From contig JAVBLI010000020.1 of NCBI GenBank assembly GCA_031553595.1, positions 62,001 to 126,000 of the forward strand: DNA of 64,000 nt, written 5' to 3'. The notes below the pieces were generated by a model. That model made no database searches, was not told the DNA's origin, and worked only from the letters and a program-made list of their open reading frames with translations. Origin of the DNA: RGIG3701 sp031553595 (GTDB lineage: Bacteria; Planctomycetota; Planctomycetia; Pirellulales; Thermoguttaceae). The translations under genes and the position numbers were made by a program. Shown in pieces: positions 27,443 through 36,526 of this stretch. Position 1 is the first letter of the stretch. Each line of letters opens with the position of its first letter.

Positions 27443-27721
27443 TCATTCACACCGGTAACGGTCACGCTCCCGGGTAGTCGATTCAAGATCGAAAATCAGA
27501 TATTTCATATCGAGCCGGAGTTGGCCGAAAGCTTCCTTGAGCTGAAGCATCATATTTTGTCGCCGATGCGTATTCAGAACGAGATCATCCAAGAGCAATT
27601 TGAATTTACACTGATATTCTTCCGGCAGCTCAAGAACCGCTTTCTCCAAGGCGCGGACGTCTTGGGGTAAATTTTCACGATTTTTGGGGGCGATTCCGTG
27701 CGTCGACAAATAAGTTTCCAT
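27443..27721 (-). CDS. Small helical protein of unknown function
   Basis: A 92-residue helical, charged protein (KAVLELPEEYQCKFK, ESTTRERDRYRCE). No family is recognised. Composition is that of a real small cytoplasmic protein, perhaps a coiled-coil adaptor. The ATG is preceded by TATAAT five bases upstream on the coding strand and no Shine-Dalgarno site, so a leaderless message is likely. Coding status is moderately sure. Confidence 0.55.
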   Translation of the reverse strand: METYLSTHGIAPKNRENLPQDVRALEKAVLELPEEYQCKFKLLLDDLVLNTHRRQNMMLQLKEAFGQLRLDMKYLIFDLESTTRERDRYRCE

Positions 27722-27955
27722 AAAATATTATATGTATTCCAGAAAATGATATGGCTTTTCTCACAAAAATTAATTATAGTAAGCAGACACGGGACGCCAT
27801 CGCGGCGGATGCTCCATCACAGGGAAAAGCTTACACCCCTATTATAGCTTTTTTTAGAGTGGTATGCCTGATAATTGAATTCTTTTTTTAAAAAATAATA
27901 ATTTTTTCGACAAGATTTTTTGTACGGTGCTGAGTTGGTGAAAAGGGCGAGATTT

Positions 27956-30886
27956 ATGAAACACTTTTTTTATTTTATTGAAAAAAAGTGTTTTTTCGCC
28001 GCTATTTTTGCCATTTCTCTGTTTTACGTGCCTTGCGTGAATTCACAGGATTCGTCTGGATATGCGTCCACAGATCCTGGGTCACGCACATGGATGGATG
28101 ATCATGAAACGCCACAGCCGCACTGGGTGGGGGGGGGCGGGGGTATTCCGCATAAAATTATTTCCCGCCAAAGAACGGCGGAAACAGCGTTTACAGGCCG
28201 ATTTTCCGAGAAAGTCACCCTTGAGGCAGGCGAAATCCCGAATGGAAAACAGCTGTTCCTCGCCTATTCCATGAATCCCGTACTGGTCAGCAGCGAATTA
28301 TTTGTTACACTCGGTGTGAAAAGCAGCCGTTCCGGCATTCAGCTCTTGGCCCGCGTCGTTTTGCCGTATGTGCCTGACCCACAGACCGGGCGTGCCATGA
28401 CCGTGATGGTCCATGGGGGACGCTATTCCACGCCGGATCGCTGGCAAAAACTGAGGTTGGACGGAGTTTCTACGATTCTAGCACAGGAAGTGTCGCGTTT
28501 ACGCCAGGCTGGTGATGGGGCCGATTCGCGTCTTGACACGCGAGGCGCTTATATTGATTATATTCTGCTGAATGTGTGGGCAGGACGCGGTGTTTATGAT
28601 GTTTTTATTGACTCTCTTGAAATCACCCCCATGATTGCGGCGAATGTGCAAAATGCACAGAATGCGGCGGATGAGGATTCGTATGCCGCGCGTGATGAGC
28701 GAAAAGATGGCGTCCCGGCAGTGGTAAATGATCAGGAAATGGGTTTTGCTTCCTTGTCCCCCGACGAAGACGCACACGGTTTTTCGCGGAAAACTGAGCC
28801 TGGCGGTGATCTTGATGGGAATATCCGCGAGAATTCACCGTCGAATGTGCAAAATGGGGGAAGTGTGGAAATTGATGTGAATCAGCTGCGGCTCATGGTG
28901 GATGATGTCCCCATGTTTCCGCGTGCGATTCGGTATCGCGGCGAATCGTTATATTTTCTGCACGAAATGGGTTTTAATACGGTCTGGCTTTCCTCCCCTC
29001 CCACGGTGGGCATGGAGGCGGACGCGAAACGCCTGGGAATGTGGTTTGTTTCCCCGCCGCCTCGTGAGGAGGAGCAGGCGAAAGATGGGGAGCGTTTCCA
29101 GCGCGTGTTGGTCTGGGACACCGGTCGGCCGACTGCGGAGATGGACAGTTCACAGCAGAATTTCGATTCGCGTTACAGATCGACAAGTGAACAGGTGGAG
29201 GGATATAGGCGGTCATTAAGGCCGTCACGGCCGCTTTTGGGTGTCCCGGAAGATGATATGCGGCGTTATAGCGGTGCGTACGACATTGTTTTGGTGGGCA
29301 GAAACCCGGTGAACTCGACGCTTGGGTATGCGATGTACGGAAATTGGCTTCAGAATATTAAAAATACCGTACGAGACGGGCGTCCCATCTGGACCGCCAT
29401 CCTGACGCAGCACGACGAGAAATTGATCGCGCAGTGGCGCCAGGTTTTGCAGCATATTAACGGTTGCCCGGGGCGAGAGCGGGATGTGCTCGGCATTTCA
29501 CGGGAAATACCGGACGCGCTGCCGGTGGAACAGTTGCGGCTGATGACTTACGTGGCGCTGGGGGCGGGGGTGCGAGGAATTTTGTTTGAAAGCACAGGGC
29601 GGCTGGATGCGAAAGATCAAGAGACGGTTTATCGTGCTAAAATTCTTACTTTGATAAACGCGGAGCTTTCGTTAATTGAACCGTGGTTGTCGCACGGGCA
29701 AACTTATGATGCGATTCCCTCGGATACGAATTATGTGGTTGGCGTGATGTTTGGCACGAGTACGCCTCGTGCGAAAATCTTAATCCCCATGTGCTTAGAG
29801 CCGCAGGCACAGTATGTTCCCGGCGTGTTGGCGTCGAGAAACGTACAATTTTTGGTGAAAAATATTCCTGCGACTTATTACACCTGGAATTTTACGGTGG
29901 ACGGGATGACGCCGCTGCCGAATAAGCGGGTTACGGGAGGTGTACAGTTTACGTTGGACGAAATTCCGCTGGTCTCGACGGTTCTGATGACGCAAAACAT
30001 GAACGTGACCGCGAGTTTGTCGCAGCGCAGCCGCCTTTTTGGCATGAAAATGGCCACGCAAATGGTCGAAATTGCGGAGTTGCGGCTTCGCTATTTTCTC
30101 CAGTTTTACGGATCGTCGCCGCTTTCGGCGGATGACAGCGTTTGGTATGACCGGGCAAAATATTATTTGCGACTGGCGGATGCAGCGCGGCATTCAGGGG
30201 ATTACGCGGAGGCTTTTTTGCAGGCGCAACGGGCGATTCGGCCGATCGAACTGCTCGAGCAGCGATTATGGAAGCAGCGGACGGCGGGGTTGGCGTCGCC
30301 GAATGATGTTCCCACGGCCACTGCTTTTCGTGCGCTTGACTTGCACCGCAGCTGGATGGAGTCAGTACAAGATCTTCGCGCGGGGGTTACGCGACTTCCC
30401 AGCGGCGATTTTGAGGATTTGGAGGCGTTCAAAAAAGCGGGGTGGACCTTATCACCGAATCGCGTCGAGGGCACGGTGGCGGGGGTGGATCTGACCGCCG
30501 AGGCGGCGTTTATCGGGAATTTCGGCTTGCAGTTGGAGACGCGGGGGACTTCCTTGGAGCGGTCACCGGCTTTCCTGGATTCCCCAGCGATTCATCTCGT
30601 GAGCCCGGAAATGCATCTTGGCCCGCCGGGGACGATTTATGAAATTCAGGCGTGGGTGAATGTGCCGCGGAGGCTGCTGGGCACAGTCGACGGCCTGAAA
30701 ATAACGTGCACGAACGGCGGTAGCGTTTTAGCCCAGCGCATTCTGGAGACGCGCGGTTGGCAAAAAATTCAGATGTGGCGGATTGTGACGGATAATAATC
30801 CTATCCGCGTGAAAATCGAGCTCGGCGGCTACGGGAAAGCGTGGATTGACGATTTGCGTGTGATGCCGATGGTACCTAAAATGTGA
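27956..30886 (+). CDS. Large secreted protein with possible TIM-barrel region
   Basis: A 976-residue protein starting MKHFFYF, with a signal peptide (about 32 residues). The ATG at 27956 is preferred over a start at 27920 because it starts directly with the leader. The first part (residues about 60-230) is beta-rich. From about 300 there is a region like a glycoside-hydrolase-type barrel (LRYGESLYFLHEMG-like, here YRGESLYFLHEMGFNTVWLS), with no clear acid pair. A helical stretch at about 700-780 and a C-terminal jelly-roll, resembling carbohydrate-binding modules (LPSGDFEDLEAFKKAGW), follow. It may act on polysaccharides, but this is only inferred. A G9 tract at 28129-28137 encodes part of a poly-Gly stretch. 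Its stop abuts that of lpxK. Confidence 0.75.
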   Translation: MKHFFYFIEKKCFFAAIFAISLFYVPCVNSQDSSGYASTDPGSRTWMDDHETPQPHWVGGGGGIPHKIISRQRTAETAFTGRFSEKVTLEAGEIPNGKQLFLAYSMNPVLVSSELFVTLGVKSSRSGIQLLARVVLPYVPDPQTGRAMTVMVHGGRYSTPDRWQKLRLDGVSTILAQEVSRLRQAGDGADSRLDTRGAYIDYILLNVWAGRGVYDVFIDSLEITPMIAANVQNAQNAADEDSYAARDERKDGVPAVVNDQEMGFASLSPDEDAHGFSRKTEPGGDLDGNIRENSPSNVQNGGSVEIDVNQLRLMVDDVPMFPRAIRYRGESLYFLHEMGFNTVWLSSPPTVGMEADAKRLGMWFVSPPPREEEQAKDGERFQRVLVWDTGRPTAEMDSSQQNFDSRYRSTSEQVEGYRRSLRPSRPLLGVPEDDMRRYSGAYDIVLVGRNPVNSTLGYAMYGNWLQNIKNTVRDGRPIWTAILTQHDEKLIAQWRQVLQHINGCPGRERDVLGISREIPDALPVEQLRLMTYVALGAGVRGILFESTGRLDAKDQETVYRAKILTLINAELSLIEPWLSHGQTYDAIPSDTNYVVGVMFGTSTPRAKILIPMCLEPQAQYVPGVLASRNVQFLVKNIPATYYTWNFTVDGMTPLPNKRVTGGVQFTLDEIPLVSTVLMTQNMNVTASLSQRSRLFGMKMATQMVEIAELRLRYFLQFYGSSPLSADDSVWYDRAKYYLRLADAARHSGDYAEAFLQAQRAIRPIELLEQRLWKQRTAGLASPNDVPTATAFRALDLHRSWMESVQDLRAGVTRLPSGDFEDLEAFKKAGWTLSPNRVEGTVAGVDLTAEAAFIGNFGLQLETRGTSLERSPAFLDSPAIHLVSPEMHLGPPGTIYEIQAWVNVPRRLLGTVDGLKITCTNGGSVLAQRILETRGWQKIQMWRIVTDNNPIRVKIELGGYGKAWIDDLRVMPMVPKM

Positions 30887-32005
30887 TTAATGGATTTCTG
30901 TTTTGAAATTTTGAATTAAATCGTCCATTTTCGCGGATAATTTGGCTTCGCCCTCCAGCTGGATTTCGATTTTGAGCGCAAAAAGGGGAACGCCGCCTAA
31001 AGTCGTCCGTTTCACCTTCACCAGATCCTTTCCGGTGCTGAAAGTAACGTCAAATTTCATTTCAGCTGCCCATTTTTCCAGTTCGCGGATCGCTTCTTCA
31101 GGGTAAGAATAGTGATCTGGAAATATTTTAACCCGTTCATCATTTGCAGTGAGGGCGGGATCAACGTTGGTTTCGATTAATTTTTCATTGATCGTTCGCA
31201 AAAAAGCGTCCGGATTTCCGATTCCGCAAAAAACGCCGATTTTTTTGTCTTGGAAGGCGGAAAGGGGATGCTGTGTGCCACTTATATTCTCGAAATTTGC
31301 CGCGTGATGGGAAGCGTGGAGTAAAAGATGGTTTTCTTTGCCGTACCGCGCCGTGAGTTTTGATAATTTTTCAAGAAATTCTGGCTTGGCTTGGTCACAA
31401 CGGGTGAGGAGGACGGCGTCCGCCCTGCGTAAACTTGAGGCAGGCTCGCGCAAAAGCCCCCGCGGAAGGAGCGAAAAGGTGGTGTCTTGGGTGCTATCTA
31501 GAAGCACAATATTCATGTCGCAGTGCAGTCGGCGGTACTGGAAGCCGTCGTCGAGCAAAATGACGTCTGGATGAAAAGTGTTCATTGCTAATTTAGCCGC
31601 CTGCACCCGGTTCGGATTCTGCACGTGAGGAATATCCGGGAGGAGTTTCGCCATTTCACGCGCCTCGTCATTCATCCCATCCAGATCCTTGGCGCCATAC
31701 CCCCGGCTGAGGATGGCGACCCGCAGGCCGTTTTGTTGCAGATGACGTGCCAGCCACACGATCATGGGGGTTTTTCCCGTGCCGCCGGCGGAAAGGTTCC
31801 CGACACAAATGACGGGGCAATCCGCACGATAATTCAGATGGAAAAAATCGCGGAGGCTATAATAAATATTGCGGAGGGTGGTGATGAGCCAATAAAACAG
31901 CTGCAAAATGCGCAAAATAATGCGAATAAGAAAGGCGGTAAGTGAGCGGTCTTGGCCGGTGATAATGGAAAGGAAGCGGATTTCGAAAGTTGGCTTGCGA
32001 TTCAT
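30887..32005 (-). CDS. lpxK: Tetraacyldisaccharide 4'-kinase LpxK
   Basis: LpxK phosphorylates lipid A at the 4' position on the inner-membrane face. The 372-residue protein has an N-terminal membrane helix region and the P-loop VGNLSAGGTGKTP, followed by SRGYG and DDGFQYRRL, all family hallmarks. The ATG at 32005 was chosen; a longer frame to 32062 would read into the RNase P RNA. No Shine-Dalgarno site is present, and the ATG lies six bases past the likely 3' end of rnpB, so transcription through rnpB may supply lpxK. It shares zero spacing with the convergent large secreted gene. It shows the organism makes lipid A. Confidence 0.95.
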   Translation of the reverse strand: MNRKPTFEIRFLSIITGQDRSLTAFLIRIILRILQLFYWLITTLRNIYYSLRDFFHLNYRADCPVICVGNLSAGGTGKTPMIVWLARHLQQNGLRVAILSRGYGAKDLDGMNDEAREMAKLLPDIPHVQNPNRVQAAKLAMNTFHPDVILLDDGFQYRRLHCDMNIVLLDSTQDTTFSLLPRGLLREPASSLRRADAVLLTRCDQAKPEFLEKLSKLTARYGKENHLLLHASHHAANFENISGTQHPLSAFQDKKIGVFCGIGNPDAFLRTINEKLIETNVDPALTANDERVKIFPDHYSYPEEAIRELEKWAAEMKFDVTFSTGKDLVKVKRTTLGGVPLFALKIEIQLEGEAKLSAKMDDLIQNFKTEIH

Positions 32006-32010
32006 AAAAT

Positions 32011-32406
32011 CAAAGAGGAGCTGTAAGCCGGGTTCTGTAACCTCCTGGGAGGCGACAATCATTTATCTGGGGCCGCGGTTACCCGGGGCCTCAAGCGATT
32101 TACCCGAGGGGGGGGCCGACCCGGACCGAATCGGGGAGCTGCCCGCAGACAGTCTCACTTCCCTCTGTTTAATCTTGCTCCGGGAGGGGTTTACCGAGCC
32201 AGCGGAGTCGCCCCCGCTGCTGGTGAGCTCTTACCTCACCGTTTCACCCTTACCGCAAAACCCCGAAAAGTATGCGGCGGTTTGTTTTCTGTGGCACTTT
32301 CCCTGACCTCACGGCCGGTGGACGTTATCCACCTCCCTGTCCTTCGGAGCCCGGACTTTCCTCCAGTACAAAAAATGCACCGGCGACCGTCCGCCCCTCT
32401 TTGAGT
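32011..32406 (-). ncRNA. rnpB: RNase P RNA
   Basis: The catalytic RNA that trims tRNA 5' ends. On the minus strand the conserved GGAGGAAAGTCCGGGCTCC lies near the 5' end, with GGACAGGGAGGTGGATAACG, later GGTAAGGGTGAAACGGTGAGGTAAGAG split across helices, and the closing ACAGAACCCGGCTTAC near the 3' end. The ends AAAGAGG and CCTCTTT pair. A G8 run lies at 32108-32115. Structure follows the ancestral type A pattern by eye. The exact 3' end is an estimate. Confidence 0.95.
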
Positions 32407-32412
32407 CCTTTT

Positions 32413-32440
32413 ATTCTAATAAAAAACGCGAGGATGTCAA
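32413..32440 (-). promoter_or_regulatory. rnpB promoter
   Basis: Minus-strand TTGACA (32440-32435), 16-base spacer, TAGAAT (32418-32413), start near 32406. Confidence 0.8.
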
Positions 32441-32486
32441 GGCGCGACACCCCCGCGTGGGTTATTTTCGATTCGGATATCGTCGT

Positions 32487-33958
32487 TTATTTCCGCTTTT
32501 TACGCATCACCAGCAGCGCCGCCCCGCTCAGCAGCATGAGCCAGGTGGCGGGTTCAGGCACCGTCAGGTACAGTAGACGGACGTCGGTACCGTAGAGGTT
32601 GTTGAAGTGGGTGAGCCCCCAGCCGAACAGATCGTATCCATCGCTTGGGTTGAGGTTCGACCATCCGATGACGAAGTCGGCATAATTGCCTTCCGCCTTG
32701 AGGGTTGACACCGTTACGCTGCTGCCGGCCATGCCTTCATTGACGTATCGCAGCAGGGCGGCCAACCAGTCGGAATTCGGTGCATTGTCGTAAACAAAGC
32801 GGGCGATGAAATCCTCGCCGCCGACAGGCTTGACCCAACCGTCGTATTTGAACGAATCGTTCTGGTATTCGCTGGTAAAAAAATATCTTTCGGCGTACAT
32901 ATCCCACGTCAGGATGGAATTGCTGAAGCCGAGGATGAATTTTCCGGTGCTTGTGCCGTTGGAAACGACTTCCAGGTTTGGTGTAACGCCCGTCAGGGGG
33001 AAGGTGCCGGTGTAGGTCAGGCCCGCTTTCGCGTCAAAGATGGTGAATTGCGTACTCGATTTTTGCACGGCGGTGCCATAAGCGGTCACCAGCTTTTTGC
33101 CGCTGAGATAAACCGACCCGCCTGTGATCTGAATTGGCGAGTTACCGACGGCGGTCGAGTCGAGTAGGATGTTGGTTTGCAGCCGCTGAGACCCCTCCGA
33201 GGGGTTGTCGAACCCGCCGCTGGAAGTGATCGTGGAGCCGGAACCATAGATGTTCAGCGTGCCGCTGCCGGCCGCCCCTTTGATTCCGCCGCCACCTGCG
33301 TTAAGAATTCCGTGCTTGATATTCACCGTGGCCTTCGAGCCTACCGAGGTTCCGATTTGCAGCTGCAACGCCTCGACCGTTCCGTGATTAATGATATTTA
33401 ACGTTCCGACCGCTCCCGCACTGTGTCCCATATTGAGGTAGCCGGAGGCCTTGAACAGGGAGTTGTTCCCCGAAACCGTCATGGAGCCGACGGCGCCGTA
33501 CACGCCGCTGTCATCGTAGCCGTGAGCGATGCAGGCGTGTTGATTGATAAGATATGTCCCCCCATCCAAAACATACACATCGCCGGTATACGTCCCGCCG
33601 ACGTTCACGCTGTTTGTGGTCAGTTGGGCCCCGGTTCCCTGGATGTACAACGTTCCGGATTTCAAACCTCCCCGTGGATATTCCCCCCCCCGAGAGTCAA
33701 TAAACCATTCATAAAATAGGATTGACCGGCATCAATGAGGGCGATTCCTCCATTACGGATCGTGCTGGGCTCGTTGGACGGCACTGTACCGGCAAGCCAA
33801 TTGGATGGATTTCCCCACAAGCCGCCATTCGGGTCGGTATGGATCCATTCCCCTGCGCGGAGGGTAGGGGGAAAAAGGCAAAAAATAACTTAAACGATAA
33901 AAATCCCGCCACATTTTGGCACGGCGAGACGGGGTAGGTTGTCGATTACGTGTTTCAT
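32487..33958 (-). pseudogene. Broken PEP-CTERM surface-protein gene
   Basis: The intact part (ending VPEPATWLMLLSG ... RKKRK) has beta-strand repeats and a PEP-CTERM tail, but its open frame begins only at a TTG (33665) without signal peptide. Reading upstream, a good start MKHVIDNLPRL at 33958 leads into a signal-peptide-like segment interrupted by TAA at codon 23 (33892-33890). The frame then resumes (CLFPPTLRAGEWIHTD) and runs to a C9/G9 run at 33683-33691, where a one-base shift is needed to enter the downstream frame. With one base fewer the sequence reads smoothly into LKSGTLYIQG. It is a nonsense plus frameshift lesion, or sequence error in the homopolymer. A strong promoter upstream is intact. 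Confidence 0.75.
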
Positions 33959-34033
33959 TTTGTTACCCGCAGCAACACAGGTGAAAGGGGGGGGCGGGAG
34001 AATATGCCGTGTTTCGATTCAAAACATCTCTAT

Positions 34034-34062
34034 ATTTTAGGCTCGAAAATCGGCCATGTCAA
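34034..34062 (-). promoter_or_regulatory. Strong promoter upstream of the broken PEP-CTERM gene
   Basis: Minus-strand TTGACA (34062-34057), 17-base spacer, TAAAAT (34039-34034), start near 34027. The leader to 33958 also contains a G8/C8 run (33987-33994). Confidence 0.75.
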
Positions 34063-34781
34063 TTGTGAATGCAATAATTCGAATCCGTAGAAAAAAATAA
34101 ATTTTAATGTAGGCGTTATAAGCTTTACGAATAGACGCATTGTTTTTTGTTTGTAAATGAATTCCTTGGAAACCGGATATATTATAATGTGTCGCGGAGT
34201 GAAAAGGTTTGGTTAGAGGGTGGCTTCCCGTGTTTTCGATTAGAAAATTTTGCATGGAAATCATTGCAAATAATTGACAGAACAGGCACAATCGTCACGA
34301 AATCGGGAAAGGATCTAAAGTTTTGGGGCTGCAATTACGAAGATACATCTAACGGAAGTGGCGATTATGCTCACGGAAGTGGATTGAAGATCGTTGCAGG
34401 TGGGACGTGTCTTGCCTGATTTGGGGTTTTTTAGCTTCCCCATAATAACGAGGACTCTTTTACAGGAGACGATTAGTGCCGGTGGAAATGATTTTCGGGA
34501 ATTTGCCATCAAATTCGGAAAATCGGAAAATTCACTGAACATCTAATCTTTCCGAGCCGATGTATTTACTAACGCTCGGGAGTCGTATCCGAAAACCAAG
34601 CTGAAAGCATAAAAGAAGCAAAATCAGATCAGTTTCCCACCCCAAGTTACCTTTGTGGAAAGCCATGGAGTAAGCCTCTCCATGTGTGGAACATACTGGT
34701 AAGGGAGATTGAATCCTGAAGAGCCCAGGGGGGCGATTCGGGGTAGTTAGTCGAGGCGAGTTGTAAATCGGAGTGCCTACT
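34063..34781. other. Unexplained AT-rich intergenic region
   Basis: About 700 bases with no convincing gene. A TATAAT on the plus strand at 34183-34188, a TTGACA at 34274, local stems (CTGCAA / TTGCAG and CAGG / CCTG near 34330-34430) and a repeated ACGGAAGTGG suggest an RNA-encoding or leader region before the next gene. No known RNA family was recognised. Confidence 0.3.
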
Positions 34782-35357
34782 ATGAAGGTCTTCACAACTG
34801 GTCAGGTCGCCAAAATTTGTAAGGTGGCCCCACGCACCGTCAGTAAATGGTTCGATACAGGCCGACTGAAGGGCTATCGAATTCCAGGTTCTCAGGACCG
34901 CCGGATTCCGCGCGAATTCCTGATTAAATTCCTCAAGGAGCATAACATGCCCCTTGGCGATCTGGAAAACGACGCCGTCGCGAAGGTACTGGTCGTCGCC
35001 CAGGATCAGGTGTTAATCGAAAATCTGAATCGGGAACTCCCGCCGGAACGTTCGTTCCGCGTCGGTGTGGCCTCGAGTGGTTTCGATGCCGGTATCCAGG
35101 CGGAAAGCTTCCATCCTGACTGCATTATTGTCGATTTCTCGATCGGCAGAACCGAAGCGTTGCAGATTTGCCAGAATCTGCGCAGAAACGCCGAGTTCAC
35201 CGACATCATTCTCATAGCTCTTCTGCCCGACGATGGCAGTGCGAACAATTTCGACCGTTCCAGCATTAATGAAACGTTCCGAAAGCCGTTCGACGCCGCT
35301 CTCTTGGCAGAACGTTTGCGAACGCTGATCGGTGTCAAAAAAGAATTAATGGTCTGA
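34782..35357 (+). CDS. HTH-receiver hybrid regulator
   Basis: A 191-residue protein. Residues 1-55 are a MerR/excisionase-type helix-turn-helix (FTTGQVAKICKVAPRTVSKW, then RRIPREFLIKF). Residues 68-186 are a response-regulator receiver domain with the phospho-acceptor D118 (CIIVDFSIG) and Lys at 168 (FRKPF). One of the two usual acidic residues of the pocket is missing (VVAQD instead of VVDD), which could alter phosphorylation. Such hybrids with DNA-binding first are common in Planctomycetes. The ATG has GGAG eight bases upstream. It is followed by a terminator. Confidence 0.88.
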   Translation: MKVFTTGQVAKICKVAPRTVSKWFDTGRLKGYRIPGSQDRRIPREFLIKFLKEHNMPLGDLENDAVAKVLVVAQDQVLIENLNRELPPERSFRVGVASSGFDAGIQAESFHPDCIIVDFSIGRTEALQICQNLRRNAEFTDIILIALLPDDGSANNFDRSSINETFRKPFDAALLAERLRTLIGVKKELMV

Positions 35358-35494
35358 TCTGAGACAGAAATCGCGTTCCGCACGGGCCACTGTCTCTTGC
35401 GGAACCGGTTTTGCCAGGTCATACGGCAGAAGGATGCTTCCTTCGGAAAGCGTCGTCGGTCATAGAGTGCTCCGCTCGGACATAAGGAGGAACC

Positions 35495-35521
35495 AAAAGT
35501 CGGTTAAACCCGACTTTTTTT
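35495..35521 (+). terminator. Intrinsic terminator of the HTH-receiver gene
   Basis: AAAGTCGG pairs with CCGACTTT around a short loop and is followed by a T-run. Confidence 0.85.
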
Positions 35522-35540
35522 CGTTTTTAAAGAAAAATAT

Positions 35541-35712
35541 AATGAGCCGCATGTGTAGCGCAGCGTAACTTGCGGATGGTATGGAAGCGCGGGATACCGC
35601 TGTTTCTTGTGTCCGAAACATTCTTTGACTTTTCACGGCACGATTTGAAGCTTTGTTTTCACAAGCCACAACCCAATCCGCAAGTTGCGCTGCGATACAC
35701 ATGCGGCTCATT
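35541..35712. repeat. Long inverted repeat, family P2, full copy
   Basis: Arms of 37 bases (35541-35577 and 35676-35712), beginning AATGAGCCGCATGTGTA and ending TACACATGCGGCTCATT, differ at two positions and enclose a core of about 100 bases. A half copy is at 58185-58242. No coding capacity is convincing inside. Confidence 0.85.
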
Positions 35713-35718
35713 ACGCTC

Positions 35719-35747
35719 TTGCGGCATCCGCCGATGGATGTTATAAT
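35719..35747 (+). promoter_or_regulatory. Promoter for the ABC operon
   Basis: TTGCGG (35719-35724), 17 bases, TATAAT (35742-35747), start near 35754. It lies just after palindrome P2. Confidence 0.65.
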
Positions 35748-35776
35748 AGCGCCATGTTTTTTTGAATGGAGAAAAT

Positions 35777-36526
35777 ATGGCTGAAAACAAACGTAATATT
35801 CTGATTGAAGCGGTGGGGCTGAGTAAGTATTATGGTGCGTTCACGGCCGCGGCGGACGTGAGTTTCCAGGTGGCCCGCGGCGAGGTGGTGGCGTTTCTGG
35901 GCCCGAACGGCGCCGGCAAGAGCACCACCATGAAAATGCTCACGGGCTTTCTTGCCCCCAGTTCCGGCACGGCGAAAATCGCGGGTTTCGACATGAACAC
36001 CCAGCGGCTAAAGGGCGCGAAACGCCTGGGGTATTTGCCCGAAAACGGGCCGCTTTATCCGGACATGACGCCGCGCGGGCTGCTGCGATTTTTCGGCCAG
36101 GCCCGGGGCATGCGTGGAGACCATCTGAAAAACCGCATCGCCGAGGTGGTCGAGCTATGCGATTTGAGTGCGGTGATTGAAAAGCCCATCGGGAAGTTGT
36201 CGCGCGGATACCGCCAGCGAGTCGGCATGGCCCAGGTGCTGCTGCATGAGCCGGAGGTGCTGAGTCTGGATGAGCCGACCTCCGGGTTGGACCCGAATCA
36301 GATCGGCGAAGTGCGCGAAACCATCCGCCGACTGGGCGAAACGAAGACGATTCTTTTGTCGACGCACATTTTGCAGGAGGTGCAGGCCATGACGTCGCGG
36401 GTGCTGTTCATCAGCGAAGGGCGGCTGGTATTCGACGGGCCGATCACCGAGCTGACCGCGGGCGGAAATCTGGATGAAGCGTTCCGCCGGATGACGTTCG
36501 CAGGGGCGCAGAAGGCGGTAAAATGA
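35777..36526 (+). CDS. ABC-2 type transporter ATPase (GldA-like)
   Basis: A 249-residue ATP-binding subunit with Walker A GPNGAGKST, signature LSRGYRQRVG and Walker B VLSLDEPTSGLD, then an H-loop LSTHI. ATG at 35777 has GGAG five bases upstream; an in-frame TTG lies 15 bases earlier. In related genomes this ATPase is directly followed by its GldG-fused permease. Here a rhuM gene sits between, with ATGA overlaps, so the operon has been interrupted without breaking translation. Confidence 0.93.
   Translation: MAENKRNILIEAVGLSKYYGAFTAAADVSFQVARGEVVAFLGPNGAGKSTTMKMLTGFLAPSSGTAKIAGFDMNTQRLKGAKRLGYLPENGPLYPDMTPRGLLRFFGQARGMRGDHLKNRIAEVVELCDLSAVIEKPIGKLSRGYRQRVGMAQVLLHEPEVLSLDEPTSGLDPNQIGEVRETIRRLGETKTILLSTHILQEVQAMTSRVLFISEGRLVFDGPITELTAGGNLDEAFRRMTFAGAQKAVK

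Noticed and set aside
34147..34419. 90-residue plus-strand frame in the 34 kb gap
   Set aside because: No ribosome site, no family features, and skewed composition.
34320..34440. Possible tmRNA (GGGGCTG start)
   Set aside because: No CCA-ended tRNA-like half, tag frame or T-loop found.
35460..35711. 83-residue minus-strand frame inside palindrome P2
   Set aside because: Lies in the inverted repeat and reads through its arms; no start site.
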